From Oikopleura dioica (Eukaryota; Chordata; Appendicularia; Copelata; Oikopleuridae): 64,000 nt of DNA. Position numbers and translations under genes: made by a program. Under the pieces are notes generated by a model. The model saw only the letters and a program-made list of their open reading frames with translations, had not been told where the DNA came from and searched no databases. The stretch covers positions 12,384,157-12,448,156 of the forward strand of contig OU015566.1 in the NCBI GenBank assembly GCA_907165135.1. Reading direction: 5' to 3'. This document shows positions 30,916-43,527 of this stretch, piece after piece (the first letter of the stretch is position 1; each line of letters opens with the position of its first letter).

Positions 30916-32613
30916 ATGATATTGCTAAGAGATGAGTATCGAAGCTTTTATATTTTCATCGCTTCTTTTATTGTTATTTTGGTACTTATTATCAGTTTTG
31001 ACTCGCGTTGTTAAAATTATCCAAGGTGTTGCTGAATAATCTTGACGATGAATCTGCAACTTCTACTTCCCAGTATTATTATCAAACAGAAATAACCCAA
31101 GTAATCGAGGAGGAAATCAAGGAAGAGAACATGGAATCAGCGGACGAAGAAATAGAGTGGAATTTCATGGAAAATACGGTGATTGGAGGTTGCTGCAAGG
31201 ATAATTGTGAAGAAATAGAAACTCTGGAAAGAGCTAAGAAAGAATGCGTTGGTATGGGCTTAGACTGTATGGGGGTAACTCTTGAGAATGGAAAATATAC
31301 TCTTCGGCGCGGTCCGAAACTATTGAGGATGGACATTACGGGACTCCCCGCTGATGAAGTACCTGTAAAACGAGCATGGGCAAAATGGACAGTAGAAGAC
31401 TGTACGATGGAAGATTACATAAGAGATCACGGAGAAAATATAGTGTTGAATTTGACCGACTTTACTGAAGAAAACCCAACTATTAAAAATAGACTGGGTC
31501 GGCCAAACACGAAGAAATGCGAGTTCATGTTTGGATACAGCCATATCGGAAAATTACTTCAGTTCAATAAAGATCAACAGATAAATGTACTTCAACAGCC
31601 TGAAGATTGTTCTTTCAGCTCTGATTCAAGCTCAATATTATTTGGCATCAAAACTCTACCCGGCGCTTCAGAATTTCGTCGAGCAATTCGAGAGACTTGG
31701 CTCAGCCCAGGGATTTGGAAGTGGCTTGGTTACCAATTAAAAGTTGTCTTTCTCATTGGAAATCCGACAGGGATTGATTTGGCGGAAGAAATTGAACGTC
31801 ACAACGACTTACTCATCTTGGACATAGAAGAGAGCCACTACAACTTACCTTTCAAAGATGTAGCTTTTCTTAGATTCATCAAAAACCACTGCCAAGCTGA
31901 TTTCATCTTCAAGGGGGATGATGACATCTGCCTTGTTCCCCAGAATCTCGTCACCGAAATTGAAAGACTGAAAAACACCTCTGGAATGGGATCATTTGGA
32001 TGTTTGAAAGGGCCTGAGTCAGTTACTCGTATTCCATTTTTCAAATATTTCGTCCCTCGGCAAATCTACGAACCTGAAGAGTATCCTGTTTATTTCTCCG
32101 GCGCTGGTTACGTAACAACGCTAGAATTCGCGCTGAAGCTAGAAGAGCAGACGTACAATGTTCCGGTTATTCCTTTGGACGATACTTATGTAGGCACTCT
32201 TATTCAAGCTGCTAATTTGAGGTAACTAAAATATCAATAATTGAGCTGAAATATTTCTGACAGTGATTCTATGATGCGCTCTTTGACCAGTTGCATGGGC
32301 CTCGTCCCTAGAATTTTTCGCAAAGAAAAAGCCTCAAATGATCTGTGTACTCTTCGCGGATTCAACTTCGTTCATAAATACCGGGATCCGAACCGTATGA
32401 AATACGTTTATCATGACCTCGTTAGCGGAAAATTCTCTTGCAACATCAGGTACAGTAATATCTCTCCATATTCAGCTCATAATCTTCATTTTCATTTCTA
32501 GCGCGATGGAAGAATATTGGAAGCCAACGAACGGCTGGAGAAGAGTGAATTTCACAACGCTAGAAAATGCCTGGCGTGGAAATTTTGAAAGCTTCAGACC
32601 TTACTTAGAATAA
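30916..32613 (+). CDS. Golgi GT31 (beta-1,3-glycosyltransferase-like) enzyme
   Basis: Four exons (30916-30981, 31026-32221, 32264-32449, 32502-32613) total 1,560 nt and 519 residues. The short first exon encodes a type II membrane anchor, MILLRDEYRSFYIFIASF then IVILVLL. A luminal stem of about 200 residues is acidic with a Cys-rich start (GGCCKDNCEE). The catalytic domain shows FRRAIRETWLSPGIW, VVFLIGNPTG, the metal-binding DDD in FIFKGDDDICLVP, YPVYFSGAGYVTT and VIPLDDTYVGTLI, the usual GT31 series. Acceptor and donor sugars cannot be read from sequence. GT31 members build O-glycan, glycolipid and poly-LacNAc chains. All introns are canonical, 43-52 bp. Confidence 0.86.
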
Positions 32614-32960
32614 TAAAATAATGATAGAACAATAAACTTGAATCCTCTGCAAACCGGGCCATTGTTTCCTACGATCTTCCTTTTATGAGCTAATTAGCTT
32701 CCTAGAATTATTACAAAGCCAGTCACTGTTACGCAAAGAAACAACTGGTCATCTAATGCCATTCTCGAATGGACTGGGAGACAAGTAGAGATGCCGCAGG
32801 GCGAAAAGGGCGCGTTCAAGCAGAGCATAGATAATTCAGCACCTAATCGTCCCTTCACTTGAGAAAAGTTACGCTCCTTGATTTACCTAAATTCATTTTT
32901 TACGACCGACCTTTAACGGAAAAAAATTACAAAGAGAGAATTTAAAGTGCTCAATCAATA

Positions 32961-35261
32961 ATGAGGGCGATTTTGTTGCTCCTCGGGATTTCAAGAGCAT
33001 TGGTGCTAGAAGACGATTTATCGATCGAATGGGCAGTGGAAGATGAGACGTTCAGAATTCATGTTCAAATCAAAGGTAAGTAATAATCAGCGTTTATTTG
33101 TTTTAAAACAAACATGATTAGATAACGCAAAATATCCGTTTGGGATTGGAATAAACAAGCGCGAGGATGGTATCAGCAAAGATTCTGAGTTACTTTGGTT
33201 CACAAATGATGATTTCAGCCAAAAATATTTATCTGAAGATGGAGAACTGCTTTCAACAGAACGTAAGAGCGGATAAAAATGATTCTTTTTATGCGATTAT
33301 TAGAAACTGCCTGGACTGTCAACGAGCTTTCGGATAGTAAAATGTACATTATTGAGCGACCAGCTTGCGCAAAAACTGACGACTTTGAATATGTCACCAT
33401 TGATTCCAAAACCCTAACACTCCTATGGTCAGCACCAGGCCAAGAACTAACTCGTGACAGCTGGAATTCAAAGCTCATTCACTTCCAAGAATATGGAAAT
33501 CCACCAAAAGCTGGCTGCGACCCATCGAAAGAGGAGTTTTGCGAAGATTATACAGGAACTGTTCGAATTTATATGATATTAAATCATGTTTCGAAAGCTC
33601 GGTTGATTCTTCTTATCCTCAATCTTCTGAACAATTAAAAAGTGAAAGCTACGTTAACGGCTGAGCGAACACAGTACTGGTGTAAGCTCGTAGAACTGCC
33701 AACTGAACCGTCTCAAATGGTTGGATTTGAACTTATTGCTGAGAAAAGCGAAAAATACCTTCATCATGCTCTTCTTTACGGTTGCTCAGGTATTGATTAT
33801 TCTTGAATCTCATTCATTAAAAATGACTTCAGGAATCCCCGATGGCGATATCAACTTTGATGAAGAATTCGTCTGCGGTGATTACACAATGATACATTTA
33901 ATGAAGTGTTTCCATGCTGTTGCCATCGCTGCCGTCGGCTCGACTTCCTTTGACTACCCCGCTGAAGCTGGTTTCCCACTCGGGTAGGCTATCGACTCTC
34001 TGTTCTCTTTCTTTATTTTCATTAGACCCGGCGAGATGCAATTTGCCATTTTGGAGGTTCACTATGACAATCCTTTTGGCGACAGCGGAATAGAAATGAC
34101 TTCTGGTAAAAAAAGTCGCTAAAATCTTTTCTTAAAATATCTAGGTTTGCAATTGAAAATGACCACGAATCTGCGAGAGCAAGAAGCGGGCCATATCTCC
34201 GTCGGCGCAACCTGGATGTTTTACCTGCCTCCAAACACTGCCAGCTTTAACTTGAGAGGGACATGCCCTCATCAATGTATTGAAGCACTTACAGAAGAGG
34301 ACTATGAAATGAATATCTTTGCACATTCCAGCCACTCTCATGCATACGCTCGATCAAGTAAGAATTGATGCTGAAATCTCAAACTAGCGCTTTTCTAGTG
34401 ACGCTGTCACAAGTTCGCGACGGCGAAGAAATCAAACGCGTCGTTGATGAGCCTTTCTACAACCGAATGTACCAGGAATACAAGCATACTGAAGAAATCG
34501 TCAAAATTAACCGATCAGACGATCTTATCGTCACTTGCGACTACTCGACCAAGAACACTTGGGTTCGCGGTGGTCTCACTCAAGAAGATGAGATGTGCTA
34601 CATGTTCCTACTTTACTACCCGAGAATCAAGGAGCTTAGTTTCTGCACTGATATGGCCATGTTCGAAGGGGCAATGGAAAACTTGGGAATCGGTGAAGAC
34701 GACTTTGTATCAACCTACGGGCGGATCGGACATCCAGATGAGCTCCAAATCGATGGTCAAAATGCCCAACCATGGTTGAACGAAAACATGATGTCGATGA
34801 GTCCCGCGAAAGTAAAAGAATATGAAAAATATCTTCAAGACGCGGAGAAAAACCCTTTCTGCACTGGAAGCTGGGGAAATGTCTTCTCTATCGCCGATCA
34901 CAGGTCAAATGAGTCAAATGAAGGTGGATATGAGCCCAGAGCGGAACCAGAAGGGAATGAATATGATGATCTAGAACCTTTCCCCGAGCCAGAACCAGAA
35001 GGAGGTGAACATGGAGGTCATATGACAGACCTGATGTTTGATGCGATCGGGTTCGAGCTTCTCCCACGACCTGAAAATACCTGCTTAGTCAATTTTGAGA
35101 CCACAACTGCCGCACTAACTCAAGACTCGACTGATGAAGATAAGGTGCCCAAAGAGGATTCAGGATCAACAGAAAAGCCAGCTACGACAACTTCATCAGC
35201 AATAAAAACGGCGATTCCGTTATCAGTACTTTTTTTGCTAATTGCCATGTACTTTCTGTAA
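32961..35261 (+). CDS. MOXD1: DBH-like copper monooxygenase (MOXD1 type)
   Basis: The family hydroxylates using two copper sites and ascorbate. Eight exons (32961-33075, 33122-33262, 33304-33555, 33643-33789, 33833-33983, 34026-34105, 34145-34357, 34399-35261) total 1,962 nt and 653 residues. A signal peptide (MRAILLLLGISRALV) is followed by a DOMON domain. The first copper site has YLHHALLYGCSG and FAILEVHYDNPFGD. The second has IFAHSSHSHAYAR and the Met ligand in DEMCYMFLLYYP. TQYWCKLVELP and LIVTCDYSTKNTWVRGGL match MOXD1 more than dopamine hydroxylase. The end is an acidic repeat (PEPEPEGGEHGG), a Thr/Ser-rich stalk and a hydrophobic tail (TAIPLSVLFLLIAMYFL), so it is probably GPI- or membrane-anchored like MOXD1. 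The substrate is unknown. One intron is GA-AG. Confidence 0.9.
33556..33642 (+). mobile_element. 87-bp GA-AG intron of MOXD1 with inverted ends
   Basis: The intron begins GAACTGTTCGAATTTATATG after exonic TATACAG and ends CTTCTGAACAATTAAAAAG. CTGTTC.GAA at the start corresponds to TTGTTCAGAA in the reverse complement of the end. Removing it joins CEDYT to VKATLTAERTQYWC in frame, and the total coding length is then a multiple of three. Confidence 0.6.
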
Positions 35262-36854
35262 ATATTACATAACACAAGCCAATAAAGATGATTCGATATG
35301 ATTTTGATGATTGTTTGTGTTTAGCGTTTGCCATTGGCAGCTTGAAGGTCGTGGCGAGGGTGAAATTTGAAAAGGTGCGAAAGTTTTATGGATGCTTATT
35401 TCCGTCCCCGTTTGAGCAAATTTACCGTGTCTTTGATTTTGAAATTGAACTCTTCTGGTTCATCTTCTTCTTGCTGAAAATGAGCGTTGTTCTCAGCGAA
35501 AGTTTCAGTCGAACACGCCTAGGGGCAATTCAGACGCGCCTTCTGGCGAGTACTTTTGTTGTTCGCCAAAAGACAACACTCAGGCTTTTTGAGTCAGTTT
35601 GACCGTGTGCCCGTGTACGGTACTTATTCCGGTGTAGTAGCCCGAAGAGGAGAAAAATTACTCTCGACCAAAAATCATCTCTTTGTTGTCGCCCGGATCG
35701 GCTACCCGCGGCGCTAGTAATCAAGGACCAGGGCAGGAGTTGCCGCGCACGGCCTCGGCTTTTCTAATTTTTCAAAAAATCTTAATTTTCTGACACCTAA
35801 GCTAATTCATCCCATTAACAGAGAGCTCAAAAGTGAGCCCTGGAAGAAGATAAAAAAGAGATATTGAAGTACAGTCTGCGTTTCAATAACTACTGGAAGA
35901 TTTGATCGAATGTTTCAAAATGTAAGATTCGTTTTTGATGATTTTTATTTTTCATAAATTAATCAGTAAAACCCTTTTGTTGGACATAAGAATCGAATAA
36001 ATCATTCTTATTTTTCAGTAACAATAAAGGAATAAGATTGATAATTTATGAATTGATTTGATATTCAGTGGCTTCTTATATTTTCCTCAATAAAAAGTTT
36101 TCTATGATTTAAATGACTTAGTAGGCTGGTGTTTGATAACCTTGGCATCCTTCTGATCGAGAAAGGATGAGCCGGCGCTCTAGGTTTATTCAATAACAAA
36201 GCCACCACCCAAGTACTGGCTCCCTTCCTTCATTTTAGACAAAACCAACAACCCTGATCGTGATAAATTGATTCCTTTAGAAGGACAACATTATCTTTTT
36301 AGGTTAATAAGTAAGCTTAGCTGACCTCAATGGTTGACCCCGATTGACCTTGGAAAAGAGAGAAACGATGAAATGACCGGCTGGGCTGAGTTGGGCCACA
36401 GAGTTCAGCGAAAACGATCCTCCAGGTAAATTTTATTTGTCCGATCAAGTCGCAAATTAAGGCTCAATTGTGACTTCACAGTCTGGTGTGGATCAAAATT
36501 TTTAAGGCCTTATCCACGCGCTTAATTAGCAGATTAATCATCACCTAATTAACCCTAATCTTTTGAAAATTTTTCAAAAGTTTTTAGTTTCAACTTCAGA
36601 AAATATAAATAAGTTGCATAACTAGAATGAAGCAAAGTATGCTAGAATAACCTTGAACTTTTTTTTCGACAAAATTTTTATGAGGTGTCCAAGTGCTAAA
36701 TACAACAGAAATATTTCATCAATGGTCCCTTCAAATCCAAGATTTCCCTGGAGTTTGTTCATAATAAACCGTAAAATAAATGAGCCAAGCATTGATGAGC
36801 GGCATTATGAGAGCGGTAGTTTTCACCCTCATTGATCACTTTGCCCATCAATGA
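35262..36854. other. AT-rich intergenic region, no gene seen
   Basis: The 1.6 kb between MOXD1 and the collagen gene contains a polyadenylation-like AATAAAG just after MOXD1, then AT-rich sequence with many short T/A runs. ORFs on either strand (for example 35288-35602) show no recognisable content. The collagen promoter is presumably in the distal part. Confidence 0.45.
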
Positions 36855-39800
36855 TCCATCAAATCCAATTTCAAAGTTAACTTTAGTATAAATTGCATTT
36901 TCGCCCTTGCTTCACTTCTATTCGCCTCGGTCTCCTGCCAAGAAGCTTCCAAGGAACCTATTCTTCCCTTCTTCACGCTATTTCACCCGGAAGTCAATAC
37001 CTATCCCCTCTTTGGAACGGAAAAGATCTGGATTCTCCGAAGAGAGTGGCCCGAAAAGTGGACTCTTGATATTGAAATCGAGCCTGACAACACCCGGCAT
37101 CGAAAGTCTGGGCTTTTTCGAATAAAGAAGCAGAGCAGAACTCAAGAGTTTATTTATTCGCTCGACTGGAATTTTTCCAGACAGAAGACTGTTCTTTATG
37201 TCGACGACAGGAATGAGTTTAGCATCTTTTTACCGACTTGAATAATTGATGGTTTTGTAAATGTTCAAGAGTAAACTCAAATTGAAGACGAATTGTGTTC
37301 TCTAAGGCTCCAAGGAAATTCTTCATTGCATTTAGCGGAGATTCAGCATTCCTTTACTACGGCTGTGCGAAGGCTCTTAAAGGTTAATTACATCAATCAC
37401 CATCAACCTTTCATTAAACTTGTTATTTTAGGAACCGTCTTCGGAGATGCTCCCCTCAAATCGCCCATTTTCGACGAAGCACACCTCGAGATCGGATCTG
37501 GACAAGCAAAGAACACCGAGTTTCATGGGAAAATACACAAATTTTCATTTTACGACAGCGCGGAGATCGCCTTTAATCTCGCCAAAGAACGATTCTGGGA
37601 CGGGGGCAATAATATCCTTCATGATCGTCCTTTTGTAGATACATTTTTATAACCAATTATGACGTTTTTAATATTTTTCGTCCCCATCAAAGTCTCCCTG
37701 AGTCTAACGCTGCATTGTGGTCCTTCGAGGGATTCATGGCGACCGAAGCTTACGAGGAGTCTACTACGTTCAAGCGAAGCAAAGTTGTCAATTCTGGCAC
37801 TGCCACACTTCGTTCTAACCCATTATTAGGCATGGTTTTCTTAAAAGTTTTCTTCCTTGATTTCAGTAGACTTTCGAAAATCACCATTGAGTGTCATTAC
37901 CTGCTAAATGTGAATCAACGCCTGACGAACTTGTGAACAAATTTCAACTTGTAGATGCTCTGTATAATTGTGCTGCCTATTCATATCCTGACGACAACAC
38001 CATCAAAAACGAGATACTTACTTGCATTGGGTTGAAAATTTTCATCATTTTTTCTTTTTATAAATTTTCATTTGACCAATTTTTGACCCAGTTTTTGGCA
38101 ACAGTACAAATCCAAGCATTGAATGTCTAAATCCGTACTCTCCAATCGATCTTCCGAGCTATCGTCTACAATTCCTGCCCTTGACTGATCCTGACGACGG
38201 TTCAAAACCTGCCTACAAAGCGATAATTTCCAGCTTGAATCGAACATTCGATCTCAATTATGCGAACAGATTTGAGATGACTCGACTCCTCGTTGATCTT
38301 TACTCTGAAATTTGGAAAGAAGAAGATGTCACTGAAGCCCTTGGGTGCAAATCTCGAAGTTGTAATCAATTTGATCCTTTTGACCGAGAAGAGTTTGCAC
38401 TCGTCACTTCTAGCTGGAACAACGGATCGGCTCCTGAATACTGGTTTATCCGAAAAGACAACGACCCTGAGTACTACGCCATTCTTGAAGAGCTTCGTGG
38501 ACCCCTCGGCAATCCTGGAAGAACAGGTCATCCTGGTCGTCCTGGGTTTAAGGGACCTAAAGGCGAAATCGGCGATAAGGGTGAAGCTGGTTATCCAGGT
38601 GATGTTGGTCCGCGTGGCGAAGAAGGCTACAAGGGTTGGAGAGGCCCGGAAGGAATTCAAGGAAAGCAAGGCGTTGCTGGAACAAATGGCACCCGCGGTG
38701 ACACCGGAACTCGAGGATTTCAAGGGCCTATTGGACCGAGAGGAAAAGATGGTCTCCCTGGAGAACGTGGAATAAAAGGAAAGAAAGGCTTTCACGGCTA
38801 TCCTGGCATGCCTGGTCTTCCTGGCTTCGAGGGTGACAAGGGTTCTCTTGGAAATCCTGGAGAAGTCGGGCAAGTTGGAAGCCCAGGTCCTATTGGCCCT
38901 CCTGGATTCAATGGTCGACAAGGATCAAATGGCACTGATGGACTTCAGGGAGTCAAAGGTTATCCTGGCGATCATGGAATGCGTGGACTTCGTGGTTTTC
39001 CTGGTAGACCCGGTGTCTTTGGGATGAAAGGCGAAAAAGGAAAAATCGGGCCAGTTGGAAATCCCGGGATGAAAGGTACCCGTGGCTTGAGAGGATCAGT
39101 TGGCTGGAAAGGTGATCCTGGAGATCCTGGCTTGACCGGGCCTGATGGAGTGCTTGGCAATCCTGGCCCTCCCGGACCCGACGGTAAAAAGGGTGTCAAA
39201 GGACCGGTTGGACCTATTGGCGAGCGTGGAATAGAAGGTGACCTTGGTCAAAAGGGAATGCGTGGTATCAAAGGATTACCAGGCGATCTTGGCGACAAAG
39301 GACCCAAAGGAGAAGATGGCAAATCTGGAAAAGATGGTTGGCCTGGTAAAAACGGCGAACCTGGTAAACCTGGCATAACTGGTAAGCCTGGAAGAAAGGC
39401 GCGTTCCGGCTGGCCTGGAAAACATGGCTTGAAAGGCTGGTTTGGTAACCCTGGTCCTCAAGGAAAAGAAGGTCCTGAGGGTCCAGCTGGTGTGAAAGGC
39501 AAGCCTGGAAAAGTTGGTTGGCCTGGACCTGTTGGAAAACAAGGGATTCCTGGTCAACTTGGTCCAATTGGTTCAAAAGGGCTGAAAGGATATCGAGGAA
39601 AAGAAGGCGGCGATGGACCAGTGGGATTTCCCGGACCAAAAGGGATTAAAGGGTTACCTGGCGAGAAGGGTATCAAAGGAGTAAACGGTCCAGCAGGGAT
39701 ATTCGGCCTTCGTGGTGAACCTGGTGCAAAAGGAGATGTTGGGCCAAAAGGACACATCGGTACTCAAGGTGAAGAAGGCGGAATCGGCGAAGAAGGAGAT

Positions 39801-42254
39801 CCTGGGCCTATTGGTTTACCTGGAAAGCGAGGAAGACGCGGTGCATGGGGTAAACCAGGCCATATCGGTTTCAAAGGTGAACCTGGTCTCGTCGGTGGGC
39901 CTGGACCACAAGGCATTCAAGGTCATCCTGGCCCTCTCGGCGATCCTGGTCCTCAAGGTCCGGTCGGCCGTAAAGGTGCTGCTGGCCCTCCTGGTCTTAC
40001 TGGAGAAAGAGGTCGAGTTGGACTCACTGGTATCGAAGGTAAACCAGGTCTCAAAGGCGAGCGGGGAGTATCTGGCCTCATCGGTACAGCTGGCGAGAAA
40101 GGTTTACCTGGCCCAGAAGGATATATTGGGATGCCCGGTGGAGTTGGCTTTCGTGGTGATCTTGGTGATAAAGGCGAGCCCGGGCCACCTGGTTTTCCTG
40201 GCGCGACTGGTCCGAAAGGCGAGGAAGGTACTCCTGGAAGGCAAGGACCAATGGGAATCTCCGGAAATCAAGGTACCTTCGGCGACCCTGGCCATATTGG
40301 ACTTCACGGAAAAGCAGGTCCTCTCGGACCAACAGGTGTTCCTGGTCGAACTGGTGATCGCGGTGATCGTGGAATAAAAGGAAAACCAGGTCCACAAGGT
40401 CCTGATGGCAAACGTGGATTCATTGGCATGACTGGAAATCTTGGTCCAAAAGGCAAACTCGGACCACGAGGTGCTGAAGGATTCAAGGTTAGATAAATCA
40501 GAATTTCAGTCGAGAAAAATAATTATTTAGGGTCAAGTCGGATACCCTGGCATTCCAGGAGCTCCTGGTTTAGCTGGAGCTCGAGGTCCAAAAGGACAGA
40601 CTGGTGATGCCGGCCCTGATGGCCTCACTGGACAAATTGTAAGATTTCTCATATTAGCCGAGTCTTATTATATATTCAGGGAGCACAAGGTCCTCGCGGT
40701 CTGAAAGGACCCCCGGGTAAACAAGGGGTTACCGGTGGATTTGGTCGTCCAGGACCACCTGGCATCAAAGGTGAAAATGGACAAGTGGGAATCCCAGGCC
40801 AAATTGGCATGACTGGCGATCCGGGTTTTCCTGGTCAGCCCGGTTTTCAAGGTCCTCCTGGTGAGCGCGGCGAAGCTGGAGAAAAGGGCCTAAAGGTAGT
40901 ATCTTTTTAAGCGTATAATTTCATGATTATGATAAGGGTTTCGAAGGACAACAAGGCTACCCTGGAATCACTGGCTTGTACGGACGAAAGGGAGAGCCCG
41001 GCTCGGCGGGTCGAATCGGTCGCGAAGGTCGAGTTGGTTTACCTGGAAGAAATGGTCCACACGGTATTCAAGGAGATCCCGGACAGCCTGGATATATCGG
41101 CGCTCCCGGCTTGAAAGGAATTCAAGGGCATCCAGGTCTTCCAGGAAGATACGGACCCATGGGAACGATCGGCATGCAGGGGAAAACTGGATCAAAAGGC
41201 GACTACGGTGATGTCGGCGAACTTGGTCACCGAGGTGCAGTTGGCAAGACAGGCCCGAGAGGAAGAGATGGCCAAGAAGGCCCGAGAGGTCCAAAAGGAT
41301 CGAAAGGAAAACTTGGCAAAAAGGTTATATTTTTATTGATAAACTTTCTGATAAAATTTCAGGGCATGAAAGGTGTCCGTGGAACTTTTGGACCCGAAGG
41401 TCCACAAGGGCGACAAGGACCAACCGGTGACAGAGGAATTCAAGGAATATCCGGGCTTGAGGGACCAAGAGGAGATCCCGGGCTTCCCGGACCGCCTGGA
41501 CCACCCGGTGCTCAAACTGCATCTTATTCGTTCGATAAAATGTCTTACCAAAACGTGAGAATATTGCCTGATCCTGAAAACTAATTGTTTCAGGACATGT
41601 TCGTCGGAGTAAAAGAGGATCTCGTAGACCTCAAACGCCATATCCGACGCTTTGCCAGCCCTAATGGCGCTGAAAAAGATGAAGCCGTCCAATCTTGCGC
41701 CGAACTAGGACCGAAAGCTTATGGTCAAAAAGTAATCGATCCCAACCAGGGCCATAATGGGGATGCTCTGATTGGCGAATGTTTTGTCCAAGATGATTTC
41801 GTCTTAACCTGCTTTTCCTTCGACTTTGAAGATGGTGTTCATCCAGAAATCAAGGTTAGTATTTTTTTATTATTTGAAAATATGAAGTATCTTTAGCTGA
41901 CGGCAAGTCAAATGAAAATCCTGGGAATACTGTCCTCCAAAGTCACTCAAAAGTTCAACGTCTCCTACTTGGCGGCGAAGCTCTGTACAGATTCAAAAAC
42001 GATACAAGTCGCCAATTTCTTGCATTATTTGAGCGATTCGAAAATCGCCGCTTTATCACTAAACTGCCGCAAAACCAAGTCTAAGGTTTGACATCAATTT
42101 TTCTATGTCAGAGAATAGAAAAATTTAGGATTGGGACGAAGAAATTTTCCGATTTGAGTCGCCAACAAAACTTCCAATTGGGCGATTAAAATGGCTCAAT
42201 GGCTTTTCTCCCAACCGCAAATTCATAAAGGAACTGGTCGTTCGACTTGAATAA
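36855..42254 (+). CDS. Fibrillar collagen with N-terminal LamG/TSPN domain
   Basis: The product is an extracellular matrix collagen. A signal-like segment ([17 protein letters not shown]) begins near 36897. No in-frame ATG is seen, so a short 5' exon is missing and the start given is where the frame opens. A LamG/TSPN-like domain follows over several exons ([51 protein letters not shown]). A Cys-containing linker precedes a triple helix encoded mainly by one 2.3-kb exon (38181-40487) and continued in four smaller exons to about 41510. One Gly is replaced by Ala (GRK-ARS-GWP, about 39396). The C-terminus is a COLFI propeptide with [36 protein letters not shown] and [16 protein letters not shown], ending at 42254. 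This order is that of type V/XI or XXIV/XXVII collagens. One intron (37211-37314) is GA-AG. Confidence 0.85.
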
Positions 42255-42568
42255 TTATTTCTTATTTCTAAAATGACCGCGAAAAAAGATCAAAAGCGAA
42301 CTGTGTTTCTTCCATCCAAATCAACTCAAGAACAATTCCTGACTCATGAATGAAAAGCTCAGCTCTTAGCACCAACTAGTTCATCAAAAATTCTGTATAA
42401 TTTCTGTAAACATTACAGTGTAAAGACTAATTCTATATGTAAATAAACAATAATTTGTTTCCTACCACTTCGTTGAAGAAAAAATGCATTGTTTTACGCG
42501 CAAATATTTGAAAAATGAAGAAATTTTACGAAATCGGGAGAAAAAAACTAACAAATAAAGCCTTCATT

Positions 42569-43403
42569 ATGAAGGTCAGAGAGTTTCAAAAGAAAGATCC
42601 AGACCAAGCTTATGCAATTTGGAAGCATGGAATGTCAGTCGATCTGACAGAGCAAAGGGTTTGACGGAAGGTGAAATTAAAATCCAAAAAGAAATTAAGA
42701 TCGACTGGATTTTCAATCTTTTTCACGTCCGCCTCATCCTGCTAGCTCTACCGCTTGTAGTTCTCTATTGTGGCTATGGAACTACCCCGGTCGGTTTTCT
42801 CTATGCAATTGTCCCATCTGGTCTTCTAATTGCTTTCTTGCGATATATGGTTCACTACACTTTGAATGGCTACGTAGCTACAAGAACAGACATGCTCAAT
42901 ATTCAAAAACACCACGGAAAGCGCTTTCTTGTCGCAGAGAACGAAGATGGAGAAATTATCGGGACCGTGGCGTACTCTGAAAAAACAAAAATATCTACTT
43001 TCAAAGTCCGGTTTTGAAGAACAAGATAATTTGCTAATGACATTTAGGGAGAGAGAATCGGGAAAAAGACGTGGGAAATGTTCTCGATGAGCGTCAAAAA
43101 AGAGGCAAGACGACTGGGAGTGGCGAACAAAATGCTTGGTAATGATCAAATTAATTTTTTGTTCGTATATATTTTTCAAAAGCCGAGCTTGAAAAACGAG
43201 CAAGAGGTGCGAAAATACAGAATATCGTTTTCACTGCTACGACGCCTCAAGTACCAGCAGTTATTTTCTACAGAAAATGTGGCTACGATTTTGAATTTGA
43301 AGATTTTCCAGCTCTCGACCGAGGCTTTATCGGTGCGATTATTGCTGACTGCTTTTTCAAATTCTGTAAAATGAATATAATCAAGTTTCACAAAGAAATT
43401 TAA
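42569..43403 (+). CDS. NAT8-like membrane GNAT acetyltransferase, copy A
   Basis: A GCN5-related acetyltransferase with an internal membrane anchor, like vertebrate NAT8/NAT8L of the ER. Four exons are separated by introns of roughly 35-60 bp. The N-terminus MKVREFQKKDPDQAYAIWKH is the first GNAT strand-helix. A hydrophobic hairpin (VRLILLALPLVVLYCGYG and GFLYAIVPSGLLIAFLRY) follows. The acetyltransferase core has GKRFLVAENEDGEIIGTVAY, SMSVKKEARRLGVANKMLG in place of the R/Q-x-x-G-x-G/A loop, TTPQVPAVIFYRKCGYDFE and a hydrophobic tail ending KFHKEI. It is a tandem neighbour of copy B, 124 bp downstream. The substrate (cysteine conjugates, aspartate or lysine) cannot be told. Confidence 0.85.
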
Positions 43404-43527
43404 CTCCTTCGCAACAAATAAAAGTTCTCTTGAAAAGATTTGCTGGCTGATTTATGCGCAATAAGCCGCCCAAATATTTGCAAAATGGAGAAATCTTTGC
43501 AATACCGGGAAAGGGAAATAGAAAGAA

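Noticed and set aside
38202-40486. Several minus-strand ORFs rich in Pro or Ser/Arg
   Set aside because: They mirror the Gly-X-Y repeats of the collagen exon on the opposite strand.
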